Assembly: GCA_035690425.1 (NCBI GenBank)
Contig: DASSKO010000091.1
Location: 1-56,154 of the forward strand
DNA length: 56,154 bases
Reading direction: 5' to 3'
Source of the DNA: DASSKO01 sp035690425
GTDB taxonomy: Bacteria; Actinomycetota; Actinomycetes; Propionibacteriales; Nocardioidaceae
This document shows positions 1 through 8,767 of the stretch, piece after piece (the first letter of the stretch is position 1; every line of letters starts with the position of its first letter). The position numbers and the translations under genes were made by a program. Below the pieces are notes generated by a model. It worked only from the letters and a program-made list of their open reading frames with translations. It did no database searches and was not told the DNA's origin.

Positions 1-1
1 C

Positions 2-109
2 GTGAACGCACCCCACCTCGTCGCCCTCGTCCGAGCCGGCGCAACGTTCGAGAAGGGCGTCCTCCTCGAGCGACCCGACGAATCACGAGGACGTCAGCAA
101 GTCGCGTGA
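2..109 (+). other. Unidentified open tail at window edge
   Basis: A frame is open from the first bases to a TGA at 107-109 and encodes a run that includes APHLVALVRAG and GVLLERPDE. The stop overlaps the GTG that opens the ISL3 reading frame (GTGA). It could be the C-terminus of a gene entering from the left, possibly another mobile-element protein, but I do not recognise it. Thirty-five codons are too few to rule out chance in DNA this GC-rich. Confidence 0.2.
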
Positions 110-1287
110 CACGCCGATCCACAGGTCTTGACTATTCCTCCACGACGCCGCGCGACATCCCGTACGGCATAGGGAAGATCGCCGTGGTGTGGCATAAGCG
201 CCGCTGGCGTTGCCGAGAATCGCTGTGCCCGCGGCAGAGCTTCACCGAGTCCATCGCGCAGGTGCCGCCTCGAGCCCGGACGACCCGGCGGCTGCGGGAG
301 GCGGTCGGTGACGCGAACCGGGCCGTGGCCGAGGTGGCAGCGGCGTTCGGGGTGTCCTGGCCGACCGCGCACACCGCGTTCTGCGAGGTCGCCGACCGCG
401 AGCTCACGGCTGCGCAGCCGACGCGGATCCTCGGCATCGACGAGACCCGCCGCGGGAGGCCACGGTGGGAGCAGGACACCGACACCGGCAAATGGCGGCT
501 GGTGGACCGGTGGCACTCCGGGTTTGTCGACCTGGCCGGCGACCAGGGGCTGCTGGGCCAGGTACTCGGCCGGGCCAGCACCGACGTCACCGGCTGGCTG
601 CGCGAGCAGGACGAGGCGTTCTGCGCCGGCGTGGAGTTCGTCGCGATCGACCCGTGTGCGGCCTACCGGCGCGCGGTCGCCGAGCAGCTGCCGCAAGCCC
701 AGATCGTGGTCGACCACTTCCACCTGGTCCGGCTCGCCAACGCCGCCGTTACCGACGTCCGCCGCCGCGTCAGTTGGGACAACCGAGGCCGCCGCGGCCG
801 CAAGATCGACCCCGACTGGCGGAACCGGCGCCGGCTGCTCACCGGCCGCGAACGCCTTGACCACAAGCGGTTCGCGACCATGTGGAACGGCTGCCTCGAC
901 GGCGACCCATCCGGCCAGATCCTCCTCGCGTGGATCGCCAAAGAGGAACTACGGGCGCTGCTGGCCACCGCCCGCACCGGCGGCCACCGGCACGACATCT
1001 CCCACCGGCTGTACCGCTTCTACTCCTGGTGCGCCACCGCCGACGTCCCCGAAATCACCCGCCTGGCCCAAACCGTCGAGGACTGGTGGCCCGAGATCGA
1101 AGCGTTCTGCCGCACCCGGATCACCAACGCCCGCACCGAAGGCACCAACCGGCTCATCAAAGACGTCGGACGCCGCGCCTGCGGCTTCCGCAACCCCGAC
1201 AACCAACGCCGCCGAGTACGGTACTTCTGCACCCGACAATCACGCCGGAGCACAGCCAGACTCAAGGCACTGCCCGGTCAAGTTTGA
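106..1287 (+). CDS. ISL3 family transposase, N-terminus probably incomplete
   Basis: A DDE transposase of the ISL3 family, 393 aa. Near the N-terminus the signature RDIPYG is followed by WHKRRWRC, a second Cys (SLCPR) and FTE, as in the family's zinc-binding region. The catalytic stretch contains VVDHFHLVRLAN, and the C-terminal part has TNARTEGTNR followed by CGFRN, the hallmark of ISL3 ends. What is missing is the usual upstream CxxC plus the start of the zinc finger: the 105 bases before the GTG contain no such motif in this frame. The protein therefore seems truncated or recombined at its 5' end, or the element begins outside the window. Its 3' end lies about 25 bp from the start of IS1634-related sequence. 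Confidence 0.85.
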   Translation: MTRRSTGLDYSSTTPRDIPYGIGKIAVVWHKRRWRCRESLCPRQSFTESIAQVPPRARTTRRLREAVGDANRAVAEVAAAFGVSWPTAHTAFCEVADRELTAAQPTRILGIDETRRGRPRWEQDTDTGKWRLVDRWHSGFVDLAGDQGLLGQVLGRASTDVTGWLREQDEAFCAGVEFVAIDPCAAYRRAVAEQLPQAQIVVDHFHLVRLANAAVTDVRRRVSWDNRGRRGRKIDPDWRNRRRLLTGRERLDHKRFATMWNGCLDGDPSGQILLAWIAKEELRALLATARTGGHRHDISHRLYRFYSWCATADVPEITRLAQTVEDWWPEIEAFCRTRITNARTEGTNRLIKDVGRRACGFRNPDNQRRRVRYFCTRQSRRSTARLKALPGQV

Positions 1288-1330
1288 AGAGCCCCGTTGA
1301 TCGCCTCGGTCCTGAGTTGGGTCAAACGCG

Positions 1331-2980
1331 TTAGTGCGTGCCGTGCAGCTGGTTGAGCGCGTCCAGGATCTCTTGATGATGGGGCGCGATCTCGGGGTTG
1401 AAGGTCTGCCGGGCGCCGTTGACCGCGATGGTCGCGCTGCGCAGCGGCCGCAGTTGCCGCACCAGGTTGCCGATCGCCAGCCCGGTTCGGTTCTGGGCCT
1501 CACGCGCGACGGCGAGTGCGGTGAACACGACGGTGAGGTGGGCCTCGATCGCGTCGCGGGTGTGGTGGAAGATCGGCCGTGCGCGTAGGTCGGTCTTGGA
1601 CATCCGGAAGGACTGCTCGACGTGCCACAAGTCGTGATACTTCCCAATCACCTCGCCGGCCGGCATCGTTGCGACGTCGATGTTGGCGACGTATCCCTTC
1701 AGCCCGACCAGCTTGCGAGCCCGGGCCAGACTGGCTTCGTCCAGAGCACGCTTTCCGTCGGTGGTCTTGACGAACCGCGTGGCCTTGGCCTTCTTCTTGC
1801 CCTCGATGACCTCCTTGGCTCGGTTCTCCTGGATGGTGAGCGTCTTGTTGTCCCGCGCCGCGCGCTTGGCCGAGTAGGCCCACACCGCCCGCCACGACGC
1901 TGGATGCTGGCCGGGGTCCCAGACTGGCTCGGCCTTCTTCGCCGGGTCGTTCTCGATCGTGCGGGAGTGCTTCGGGGTGCCGGTGTCGATGATCTGCCCG
2001 TCGGTGAAGGCGTCGCCGTGCCAGCGGAAGTGGGAGGCCAGGTCGATGGGCGCCTTGGTGGCCCGCGACCCGACGATGAACCGCAGGTGTGCCTCATCCA
2101 ACGCGGTCAGGTTCTTCGCCGAGAGCATCCCGGCATCGGCCACCACGACCATGTCCGCGATGCCGTGACGCTCCGCGAACTGCTCGACGATCGAGACGAT
2201 GGTCAAGGTCTCTGCTTTGTCGCCCTCAAAGCAGCCGATCTCCAGCGGGAACCCGTTCCGGTCGACCAGCAGCCCGACCACGATCTGCGGGTCGACCCGG
2301 CGCTCCTTGGAGTAGCCCACCTTGCGTAGCGCGTCCTCGTTCTCGGCCTCGAAGTAGAGCGTGGTGACGTCGTAGAGGCACAACGACACATCCCCGCTGG
2401 CCACGGCGTGGGCGAAGCACTTGGTGGCGATCTGGTCGCGGTACTTGCCGGTCTTGACCCGTCGCAGGGTGCGTTTCATCGTCGAGTAGGACGCCGGCGC
2501 GACGCCGAGGTCGATCAACACCCGCGCACTGTCGAGCAGCGAGGTCGGCTCCACAATCCGCGCGACCACCAGGTTCCGGAACGTCTCATCGCCCAGCACA
2601 TCGAACCCCAGGCCGTCATAGACCACAGCGAGCGCCTCGTAGAGCAGCCGGGACCCGGTCGCCACCACCCGGCCGGGCCGGTCACGACCATCGCTCTGCT
2701 GACCGCGCGATCGCTGCTCGGGAACGTCGAACAGGCCCGGTTCGCCGACCTCGGCCGCCAGAGCCGCCACCGGCGGCGTCGGCTCGACGCCGAGCTCCAG
2801 CATCGACTGTGCGGGATCGGCCAGCAGCGCACGGGCCTGCTCCAGCAACATCCCGAGCTCGGCCTCGGTGTGCGCCGACCCGAGATGCTTCACGATCCGC
2901 TGCCGTCCACCACCGGCGTACTCCGCGAGCTGCACCGCCGTCGCACCCGACGCCGTGCGCACTCGCCGGATGAACGCCAT
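1331..2980 (-). CDS. IS1634 family transposase
   Basis: A full-length DDE transposase of the IS1634 group (related to IS4), 549 aa, with no internal stop. Recognisable parts are the N-terminal FIRRVRTASG, the central YDVTTLYFE preceding the first catalytic Asp, VVVADAGMLS with the second, and the C-terminal block around YHDLWHVEQSFRMSKTDL, whose E-x6-K pattern matches the Y-(2)R-(3)E-(6)K signature. It starts at ATG 2980. Just outside the gene, 3000-3010 reads inwards as GGGCTAATGAGTGCCGG, a plausible terminal repeat; the partner at the other end is poorly matched, so the left end may be damaged. It runs against its neighbours on both sides. Confidence 0.93.
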   Translation of the reverse strand: MAFIRRVRTASGATAVQLAEYAGGGRQRIVKHLGSAHTEAELGMLLEQARALLADPAQSMLELGVEPTPPVAALAAEVGEPGLFDVPEQRSRGQQSDGRDRPGRVVATGSRLLYEALAVVYDGLGFDVLGDETFRNLVVARIVEPTSLLDSARVLIDLGVAPASYSTMKRTLRRVKTGKYRDQIATKCFAHAVASGDVSLCLYDVTTLYFEAENEDALRKVGYSKERRVDPQIVVGLLVDRNGFPLEIGCFEGDKAETLTIVSIVEQFAERHGIADMVVVADAGMLSAKNLTALDEAHLRFIVGSRATKAPIDLASHFRWHGDAFTDGQIIDTGTPKHSRTIENDPAKKAEPVWDPGQHPASWRAVWAYSAKRAARDNKTLTIQENRAKEVIEGKKKAKATRFVKTTDGKRALDEASLARARKLVGLKGYVANIDVATMPAGEVIGKYHDLWHVEQSFRMSKTDLRARPIFHHTRDAIEAHLTVVFTALAVAREAQNRTGLAIGNLVRQLRPLRSATIAVNGARQTFNPEIAPHHQEILDALNQLHGTH

Positions 2981-3055
2981 CCCGCGACCCTAAACCGGCA
3001 CTCATTAGCCCGGGTGTTTCACGGGGTCCGTGGCCGACGCCGCGTGTAGATGCAT

Positions 3056-3127
3056 CAAGGTGCCCTGCCTGTAAGGGAAACTTGGGCTTGTCGAGAGTCC
3101 AGTTACCACCCACAGGAGGGCACCTTG
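3056..3127 (+). promoter_or_regulatory. Inverted repeat covering the IS1380 ribosome site and start
   Basis: CAAGGTGCCCT at 3056-3066 is exactly complementary to AGGGCACCTTG at 3117-3127, an 11-bp stem with a 50-nt loop. The right arm contains most of the Shine-Dalgarno run (AGGAGGG, 3114-3120) and the TTG start at 3125. In an RNA that includes both arms, the site would be paired. Some IS elements (IS10, IS50) use such a structure to stop transposase translation from read-through transcripts; that role here is inference. Confidence 0.5.
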
Positions 3128-4516
3128 TCGGTGAAGCGTACCAAGCGGTTGCGGCGGGTCCAGGTGACCTCGGACGGAGCCGGTGTGGTGTCGCATGCCG
3201 GTGTCGGGTTGTTGCGGGAGTTGGCCGAGCACACCGGTCTGGTCGACGGTGTCACCGACGCGCTGCTCGACACCTACCAGGGGCCGCCGGTCCACGCGCC
3301 GGGGCGGGTGTTCGCCGACCTGGCGGTCGCGGTCGCCGACGGTGCCGACGCGATCAGCGGGATCGGCGTGCTCGGTGACCGGGAGGAGTTGTTCGGGCCG
3401 GTGGCGTCGATGCCGACGACGTGGCGGGTGCTGGACCGCATCGACCCCGCTCATCTGGACCTGGTGCGGCGGGCCCGCGCGGCGGCGCGGGAACGGGCAT
3501 GGGCCGCCGGTGCCGCACCCGATGTCGAGGCCGGTCTGGTGATCGATGTCGACGCCACCATCACGGTGGCCCACAGCGAGAAGGAGAACGCCGCCGCGAC
3601 CTGGAAGCGCACCTTCGGGTTCCACCCGCTGCTGGCGTTCTTGGACCGGCCCGACATCGCCGGCGGGGAGGCACTGGCCGGCATCTTGCGGCCGGGGAAC
3701 GCCGGCTCCAACACCGCCGCCGACCACATCGAGCTACTGGATCTGGCGTTGGCGGGGCTGCCCGCCCACGCACGGCCGCGGCCCGGGGCCGCCGACTCCC
3801 CGCGGCTGCTGATCCGCAGTGACTCCGCCGGCGCCACCCACGCCTTCGCCCAGGCGTGTCGAGACGCCGGAGTCGAGTTCTCCTTCGGCTTCGCCGTCGA
3901 CGAGCGCATCGGCCGCATCGTCGACCTGATCCCCGACTCGGTCTGGGCGCCCGCCCTGGACACCAACACCGACCTGCGTGACGGCGCCTGGGTGGCCGAG
4001 GCCACCTCCATGATCGACCTCGACAACTGGCCACCGGGGTCGCGGCTGATCCTGCGCAAGGAACGTCCGCACCCCGGCGCGCAGCTGAACTTCACCGACG
4101 CCGACGGCATGCGGATCACCGCCGTGCTCACCGACACCGCCCCGCGGGTGGTGGACCATCAGGCGGCCGGGTTGGAGCTGCGGCACCGCCAACACGCCCG
4201 GGTCGAGGACCGCATCCGCCAGGCCAAGGACACCGGCCTGCGCAACCTCCCGTGTCGGGCGTGGAACGAAAACGCCGCCTGGGTCGAGACCGTGCTCGCC
4301 GCCACCGACCTGATCTGCTGGTCCAAGCTGATCTGCTTCGCCGGCGTACCCGAACTCGCCCGCTGCGAGGTCGCCGCCTTCCGCTACCGCGTGCTGCACG
4401 TGGCCGCCCGGCTCACCCGCTCGAGCCGACAGCTCCGACTGGGCATCGACCGAACCTGGCGCTGGGCCGCCGCGATCGCTGAAGGTTTTCACCGACTCCG
4501 CGCCGCCTTCACCTGA
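3125..4516 (+). CDS. IS1380 family transposase
   Basis: A DDE transposase of the IS1380 family, 463 aa from the chosen TTG. That start gives LSVKRTKRLRRVQV, the usual family beginning, and is preceded by AGGAGGG with 4-nt spacing; a GTG two codons later is the alternative. Family features are GVVSHAGVGLLRELA, VIDVDATI (first Asp), RSDSAGAT, the late ELRHRQHARVEDRIRQAKDTGLRNLP block holding the catalytic Glu, and DLICWSKL. No frameshift is visible, so this is the best candidate in the array for a still active enzyme. Its left end lies in the 3050-3070 region; a matching right terminal repeat was not found in 4517-4725. Confidence 0.93.
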   Translation: MSVKRTKRLRRVQVTSDGAGVVSHAGVGLLRELAEHTGLVDGVTDALLDTYQGPPVHAPGRVFADLAVAVADGADAISGIGVLGDREELFGPVASMPTTWRVLDRIDPAHLDLVRRARAAARERAWAAGAAPDVEAGLVIDVDATITVAHSEKENAAATWKRTFGFHPLLAFLDRPDIAGGEALAGILRPGNAGSNTAADHIELLDLALAGLPAHARPRPGAADSPRLLIRSDSAGATHAFAQACRDAGVEFSFGFAVDERIGRIVDLIPDSVWAPALDTNTDLRDGAWVAEATSMIDLDNWPPGSRLILRKERPHPGAQLNFTDADGMRITAVLTDTAPRVVDHQAAGLELRHRQHARVEDRIRQAKDTGLRNLPCRAWNENAAWVETVLAATDLICWSKLICFAGVPELARCEVAAFRYRVLHVAARLTRSSRQLRLGIDRTWRWAAAIAEGFHRLRAAFT

Positions 4517-4725
4517 CCCCCCGCGAGCCGCGCGCCCGCGCCGACCAGGACCCGGAGACCCGCACACCCGACGCGCCAGTCGGGCCGCCAACCTGCACCC
4601 GAAGCGCTCCCCAGGCATTCATCCGCCCGATCAGCCGATGCAGTCATCTCGCAACGTCAGCGCGAAAGAGGGAGGTTAGTGCGTGAAAACGCACCAAACC
4701 CAACGCATCGTTGCAGGTCACAGGC
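4517..4725. other. Non-coding junction between IS1380 and ISL3 fragment
   Basis: This stretch holds no convincing gene. GTTAGTGCGTG at 4675-4685 repeats 1330-1340, the last codons of the IS1634 transposase plus one base, suggesting a scrap of a second IS1634-like end. Confidence 0.4.
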
Positions 4726-4765
4726 CTACGGCCCGACAGGACCCGGCCTCGTGACCCAACTCAGG

Positions 4766-5247
4766 TCGGGCGCCCGATCGGCGATCACGTCGATCGCTTC
4801 GGTGGGTCCGTTGGAGGTGCCGGGCCGGTCGAAGTAGGCGAGCACGTCGGCGGCGCGTTTCGTCAGCGTCCGGCCCAGGGTGATGACCTCGGTGAGCGCC
4901 TTCGGGACGCCGGTGCTGAGTGAGTCGATCAGCTTGACCATCAGGTCGCGCCCACGACGGCGGTCCTGGTCGCGGTAGGCGGTGATCATCCGCTGGTAGA
5001 TGCTCCAGGCGACCTCGACCTCGACGTGCGCGTCGTCGGCGAACAGCGTGGTGAGCCGGTCCTTCTGCTTGTCGGTGAGCAGATCGGCGCCGGTGTGCAG
5101 GGTCCGGCGTGTCCGGTACAGCGGGTCATCTTTGCGGCCGCGGTGACCGTGGATGACTTGCTGGACCCGGCGCCGGCACTCATCGAGCGCCTGACCGGCC
5201 AGCCGCACCACATGGAACGGATCCATGACCGTCACCGCGTCGGGCAG
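4766..5247 (-). pseudogene. ISL3 transposase fragment, both ends lost
   Basis: The minus strand encodes about 155 residues from the middle of an ISL3 transposase distinct from the one at the left edge. It begins near LPDAVTVMDPFHVVRLAG (a catalytic Asp motif) and ends at FDRPGTSNGPTEAI, where intact ISL3 proteins continue into the conserved N-G-x-E and GFRN region. Instead the frame runs on into unrelated residues up to a stop near 4726. At the other side the gene is cut exactly by the left end of the IS3 element at 5248. The remaining part is uninterrupted, so the truncation is probably recent. It cannot encode an active transposase. Confidence 0.8.
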
Positions 5248-5301
5248 TGAACCGCACTGGGTTGCTTGGAGTCTCCATCGTTTGGAAACGAGGATGGACT
5301 C

Positions 5302-5645
5302 ATGCCGAAGGACACCACCCCGGGGAAGCCGACCACGCGTCGCTGCAGCCGGGAGGAGAAGGCCGCTGCGGTGCGGATGGTCAGGACGCTGCGTGCTGAG
5401 CTGGGAACCGAGCACGGCACGGTCCAGCGCGTCGCGGCCCAGCTCGGGTACGGCACCGAGTCGGTGCGTTCCTGGGTCCGGCAGGCTGACGTCGACGAGG
5501 GTCACATGCCGGGGTGAGCACGAGTGATGCGGCGAGGATGAAGGCGCTGGAGCAGGAGAACCGGGAGCTGAAGCGAGCCAACGAGATTCTCAAGAGGGCC
5601 GCCAGTTTCTTCGGGGCGGAGCTCGACCGCCAGCACAAGAAGTAG
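5302..5645 (+). pseudogene. IS3 orfA (HTH protein), one-base frameshift
   Basis: OrfA of an IS3 element supplies the HTH and leucine-zipper part of the transposase. From ATG 5302 it reads MPKDTTPGKPTTRRCSREEK and on through SVRSWVRQADVDEGHMPG, then hits TGA at 5515-5517. The expected continuation VSTSDAARMKALEQENRELK, with the coiled-coil and the end at DRQHKK, lies in the -1 frame from 5514 to the TAG at 5643. The break is in GGGG (5511-5514), where five Gs would restore the frame. Either the copy is dead or a base was lost from a homopolymer during sequencing. Confidence 0.8.
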
Positions 5646-6585
5646 CCGCGTTCGTCGACGCCAACCGCGACGATGTCGTCGCCGGTCGGCGTCGGGGGGT
5701 CGAGCTCATCTGCCGCGTGCTGCAGGTGGCCCCGAGCAGTTACTACGAGATCAAGGCTCGCCAGCAGCGGGCCCCATCGTCGCGGGCCCAGCGTGACGCC
5801 GTGATGGGTCCGGTGGTGCGGCAGCTGTGGGAGGACAACTACCGGGTCTACGGCGCCCGGAAGATCTGGAAGGCTGCCCAACGCTGCGGCCATGGCGTCG
5901 GCCGCGATCAGGTCGCCCGGCTGATGCGCGCTGCTGGGATCGAAGGTGTCCGGCGCAGCAAGCGAGTCTGGACCACGCGGCCGGATCCCGGTGTGCCCCG
6001 GCACCCCGACCTGGTCCGCCGCGACTTCACCGCCAGCGCACCGAATCAGCTGTGGGTCACCGACCTGACGTTCGTGCCGACCTGGGCCGGGATCGCCTAC
6101 GTCTGCTTCATCATCGACGCCTACTCGCGCACGATCGTGGGCTGGCGGGTCGCCTCTCACATGCGCACCATGATGGTCCTCGACGCGATCGAGATGGCCA
6201 GATGGTCACGCGGCACCCAACTCGCCGGGCTGCGGTGCCACAGCGATGCCGGGTCGCAAGGTCAATTCACATCCGTCCGATACGGCGAACGCCTCGCCGA
6301 GATCGGCGCGGTCCCCCTCGATCGGCACGGTCGGTGACAGCTTCGACAATGCTCTCGCTGAGACGGTGAAGGGCTACTACAAGGGCCGGGTTGATCCGCG
6401 GCCCTGCTCGCGAGCAACGGCCGTGGAAGACCGTCGAGGACGTCGAGCTCTCCACGCTCGGCTGGGTCCACTGGCACAACCACGACCGCCTGCACGGCTA
6501 CCTCGATGACATCCCACCAGCGGAGTTCGAGCAGGCGCTCTACGCTACGGACCGGACCGACCAGTCCTTGGTCGGAATCCAATAG
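5642..6585 (+). pseudogene. IS3 orfB (rve integrase), two frameshifts
   Basis: OrfB is the catalytic half of the IS3 transposase. Conserved parts are VLQVAPSSYYEIK, DNYRVYGARKIWKA, LWVTDLTFVPTW (first Asp) and LRCHSDAGSQ (second Asp). After GERLAEIGAVP the frame is lost at a C run near 6313 (the real continuation is SIGTVGDSFDNALAETVKGYY) and lost again near 6385 in GGGCCGGG, after which IRGPAREQRPWKTVEDVEL to SLVGIQ is read to the stop at 6585. Two residues (GQ) are also inserted after GSQ. The -1 overlap with orfA at AAGAAGTAG is the usual place for programmed frameshifting. As written it cannot yield a full protein. Confidence 0.8.
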
Positions 6586-6616
6586 CCCGAGTCTCCATGA
6601 GACCCAGTGTGGTTCA

Positions 6617-7947
6617 TCGTCCTCGTCGGGGTCAAGGCCGGGGCCCGGTGGGTGGCCTGCGGCCAGCCTTGACCCCGTCTGCGGGCGCCGTGGAGGGCTG
6701 CTTGGGGCCGGGGGTCGGGTGGTCGGCGCAGCGGCTGGTAGTCCTTGCTGGGGTTCAAGGCCAGGTCGCGGAGTAGTTCTCCGGTTTCGGCGTCGATGAC
6801 CCGGATCTGGCGGTCGGCGATCAGGGCGAGCACGCGGGTGCCGGCGTGTTCGCGGCCCAGGCCGATGTGGTGCAGGCGGCTGCCGTAGCGGAGGGTGATC
6901 ACGCCGCCGGCGTCGACGCGGTCGCGGCGGACCCGGTAGTGCGGGTTGAGCCGCGGTCCGGATGGTTGTGCTTGGGGCGGGCGGCGTAGGCGACGGCGGG
7001 GGTCTGCCGGGTGATCGCGCGGTGTGGACGGACGGTGTTGTAGTAGCGGCGGAACCGGTCCAGCTGGTGTTGCAGGTCGGCGATCGTGGCGGCGGGGTTG
7101 GGCGGCCAGCCACTTCTTCTGAGTCTGGTGGAATCTCTCCACCTTGCCGCAGGTCTGCGGGTGGCGGGGCCGGGAGTGGTCCAGTTTCACGCCGAGCAGG
7201 TCGAGCTCGAGCGCTCGAGCGCGATCCGGCCACCACGGCGGGGTTTGCCGGTGAAGATCGCGGCGTTGTCGGTGAGCACCCGGGCGGGGATGCCGTGGCG
7301 ACGGAACGCGCGGCGGAAGCTGGTGACCACGTCGTCGCCAGTGGTGGTGAACCGGGCGTCGGAGACCAGGTCGAGTCGGGAGTGGTCGTCTTCGATGTTG
7401 AGGATCTCCACCGGAGTGCCATCGGCTAGCTGCCAGTGAGTGGTGTCGGCCTGCCAGCGTTCGTTCGGCATCGCGGCGCAGAACCCGTGCCCGGCGGACT
7501 TGGGTCGCTTGTGGGGTTGGGGGACCATGAACCCGCGGCGGACCAGGATCCGCCAGATCGTCGAGACCGCCGGCACCCGGGTGATCGCCGGGTCGCGTTG
7601 CAGGTGGCTGCGGAGGGTGTCCGCACCGGCGTCCCAGCCCTTCTTGGACAGCTCCTTGCGCAGCCGCACGATTTGCTCCTCCAGCTCGGCATCGACCGCG
7701 CGAGGGTTGGAGTGCGGTCGACGCGGCCGCGGCTGGTAGGCGCTCGCACCCTCAGCCTCGAACCGTTTCACCAGCTGATGGACCCAGCAGCGGGAGATCC
7801 GATAGTCGCGGGCGACCTCGCTCTTGGTCCGCCCCTCGACCTTCACCGACGTGATCACGAGCTCGGCCAGCGACATGGGGCTCCACCTCCGGGTGAGGTG
7901 TCAACTATGTCCCGGGACAGACGTCAACTATGTCGTGAAACCGGACA
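6617..7947 (-). mobile_element. IS481 family element, 3' end cut by IS3
   Basis: Read on the minus strand the transposase-proximal end begins at 7947 with TGTCCGGTTTCACGACATAG and contains GACATAGTTGAC twice (7900-7911 and 7923-7934), typical of IS481 termini. The opposite terminus is missing: the IS3 right end at 6616 stands about 15 bases from the expected transposase stop. A GGGTCAAGGC/GCCTTGACCC hairpin lies at about 6630-6675. Confidence 0.7.
6632..7876 (-). pseudogene. IS481 family transposase with several frameshifts
   Basis: Starting at ATG 7876 (MSLAELVITSVKVEGRTKSE) the protein has an HTH (VARDYRISRCWVHQLVKRFE) and the rve core with ERWQADTTHWQL (first Asp), IEDDHSRLDLVSDA and VLTDNAAIFTG (second Asp). 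The frame is lost near 7210; the next segment, with KLDHSRPRHPQTCGKVERFHQ, carries the catalytic Glu. A second shift near 7105 and a third near 6950 enclose a segment whose good reading is TIADLQHQLDRFRRYYNTVR. The C-terminal part VDAGGVITLRYGSRLHHIGL to NPSKDYQPL is intact in yet another frame. The breaks again sit in C- or G-rich runs. The copy is inactive as sequenced. Confidence 0.85.
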
Positions 7948-8173
7948 CTGTCGGCCCGACCGCCGGCTCCGCCCTGGCGCACGGTAAGAGCTCCGTGCAG
8001 CACAGGACGGCGCCACCGACGTCTGCCCGCGGTGCGGGTGAAGAGCCCGGTACCACCTCGCGTCCTGCGGGCCGCTGCGGACGCGCGTCGAGCGGCAGCG
8101 GGTCGTGCACGGTGGCGCACGACGACGTATTAGTCTCGCTGTCATCGTGGGAGACAAAGTGGAGGGCGTGTCG

Positions 8174-8767
8174 GTGGTGGATCAGGATGGCGATCGCACG
8201 ATCTCCAACCGCATCCTGACCATCCCCAACGTCGTGAGCCTCGCCCGGCTCGCGGGGGTGCCGCTGTTCTTGTGGCTCGTGCTCGGCCCCGAGGAGGACG
8301 CGTGGGCGATCGGCGTACTCATGCTCTCCGGTGTGACCGACTACCTCGACGGCAAGCTGGCGCGCAGCCTGAACCAGACGAGCAAGGTGGGCCAGTACCT
8401 GGACCCGGTCGCCGACCGCTGCTACATCCTGGCCGTCGTCATCGGCCTGGCGATGCGCGACATCATCCCGTGGCCGCTGGCGTTGGCTCTGCCGTTGCGT
8501 GACGTCTTCTTGTTCTCGCTGGTGCCGTTCTTGCGTACGCGCGGCTACAACGCGCTGCCGGTGCACTTCCTCGGCAAGGCGGCCACCGCAAACCTGCTCT
8601 ACGCGTTTCCGCTGCTGCTGCTCGGTGAGGGCAACGGCACGCTGCCGACGCTCGCCGACGTGTTCGGCTGGGCCTTCGCCATCTGGGGTACGGCGTTGTA
8701 CTGGTGGGGCGGCGTGCTGTACGGATGGCAGGTCCGCAGACTGCTCGCCGGCCCGCGGAGGACATGA
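8174..8767 (+). CDS. CDP-alcohol phosphatidyltransferase (PgsA2-like)
   Basis: A small membrane enzyme, about 197 aa, that joins a CDP-linked lipid to an alcohol to make a phospholipid. The full family signature D-x2-DG-x2-AR-x8-G-x3-D-x3-D is present as DYLDGKLAR...GQYLDPVADR. About five hydrophobic segments follow. It heads the conserved actinobacterial block and corresponds in position to Rv1822 (annotated pgsA2); the true substrate (glycerol phosphate, inositol phosphate or other) is not evident. GTG 8174 is chosen because GGAGGG lies at 8161-8166; GTG 8147, closer to a TAGTCT box at 8131-8136, is possible. The stop overlaps the next start (ATGA). The 226 bp between the IS481 end and this gene contain only the probable promoter. 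Confidence 0.88.
   Translation: MVDQDGDRTISNRILTIPNVVSLARLAGVPLFLWLVLGPEEDAWAIGVLMLSGVTDYLDGKLARSLNQTSKVGQYLDPVADRCYILAVVIGLAMRDIIPWPLALALPLRDVFLFSLVPFLRTRGYNALPVHFLGKAATANLLYAFPLLLLGEGNGTLPTLADVFGWAFAIWGTALYWWGGVLYGWQVRRLLAGPRRT

Larger units (their letters stand above)
5248..6616 (+). mobile_element. IS3 family element with imperfect terminal repeats
   Basis: The left end TGAACCGCACTGGGT at 5248 and the right end (read on the minus strand from 6616) TGAACCACACTGGGT match closely and continue into TGGAGTCTC versus TGGAGACTC. The ends have the TG...CA form expected of IS3. The three flanking bases differ (CAG left, TCG right), so no target duplication is seen; ISL3 sequence lies on one side and IS481 on the other, which points to recombination after insertion. 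Confidence 0.8.

Noticed and set aside
7900..7934. Two GTCAACTATGTC copies as a start of a CRISPR or operator array
   Set aside because: There are only two copies, both within the IS481 terminal region, which explains them.
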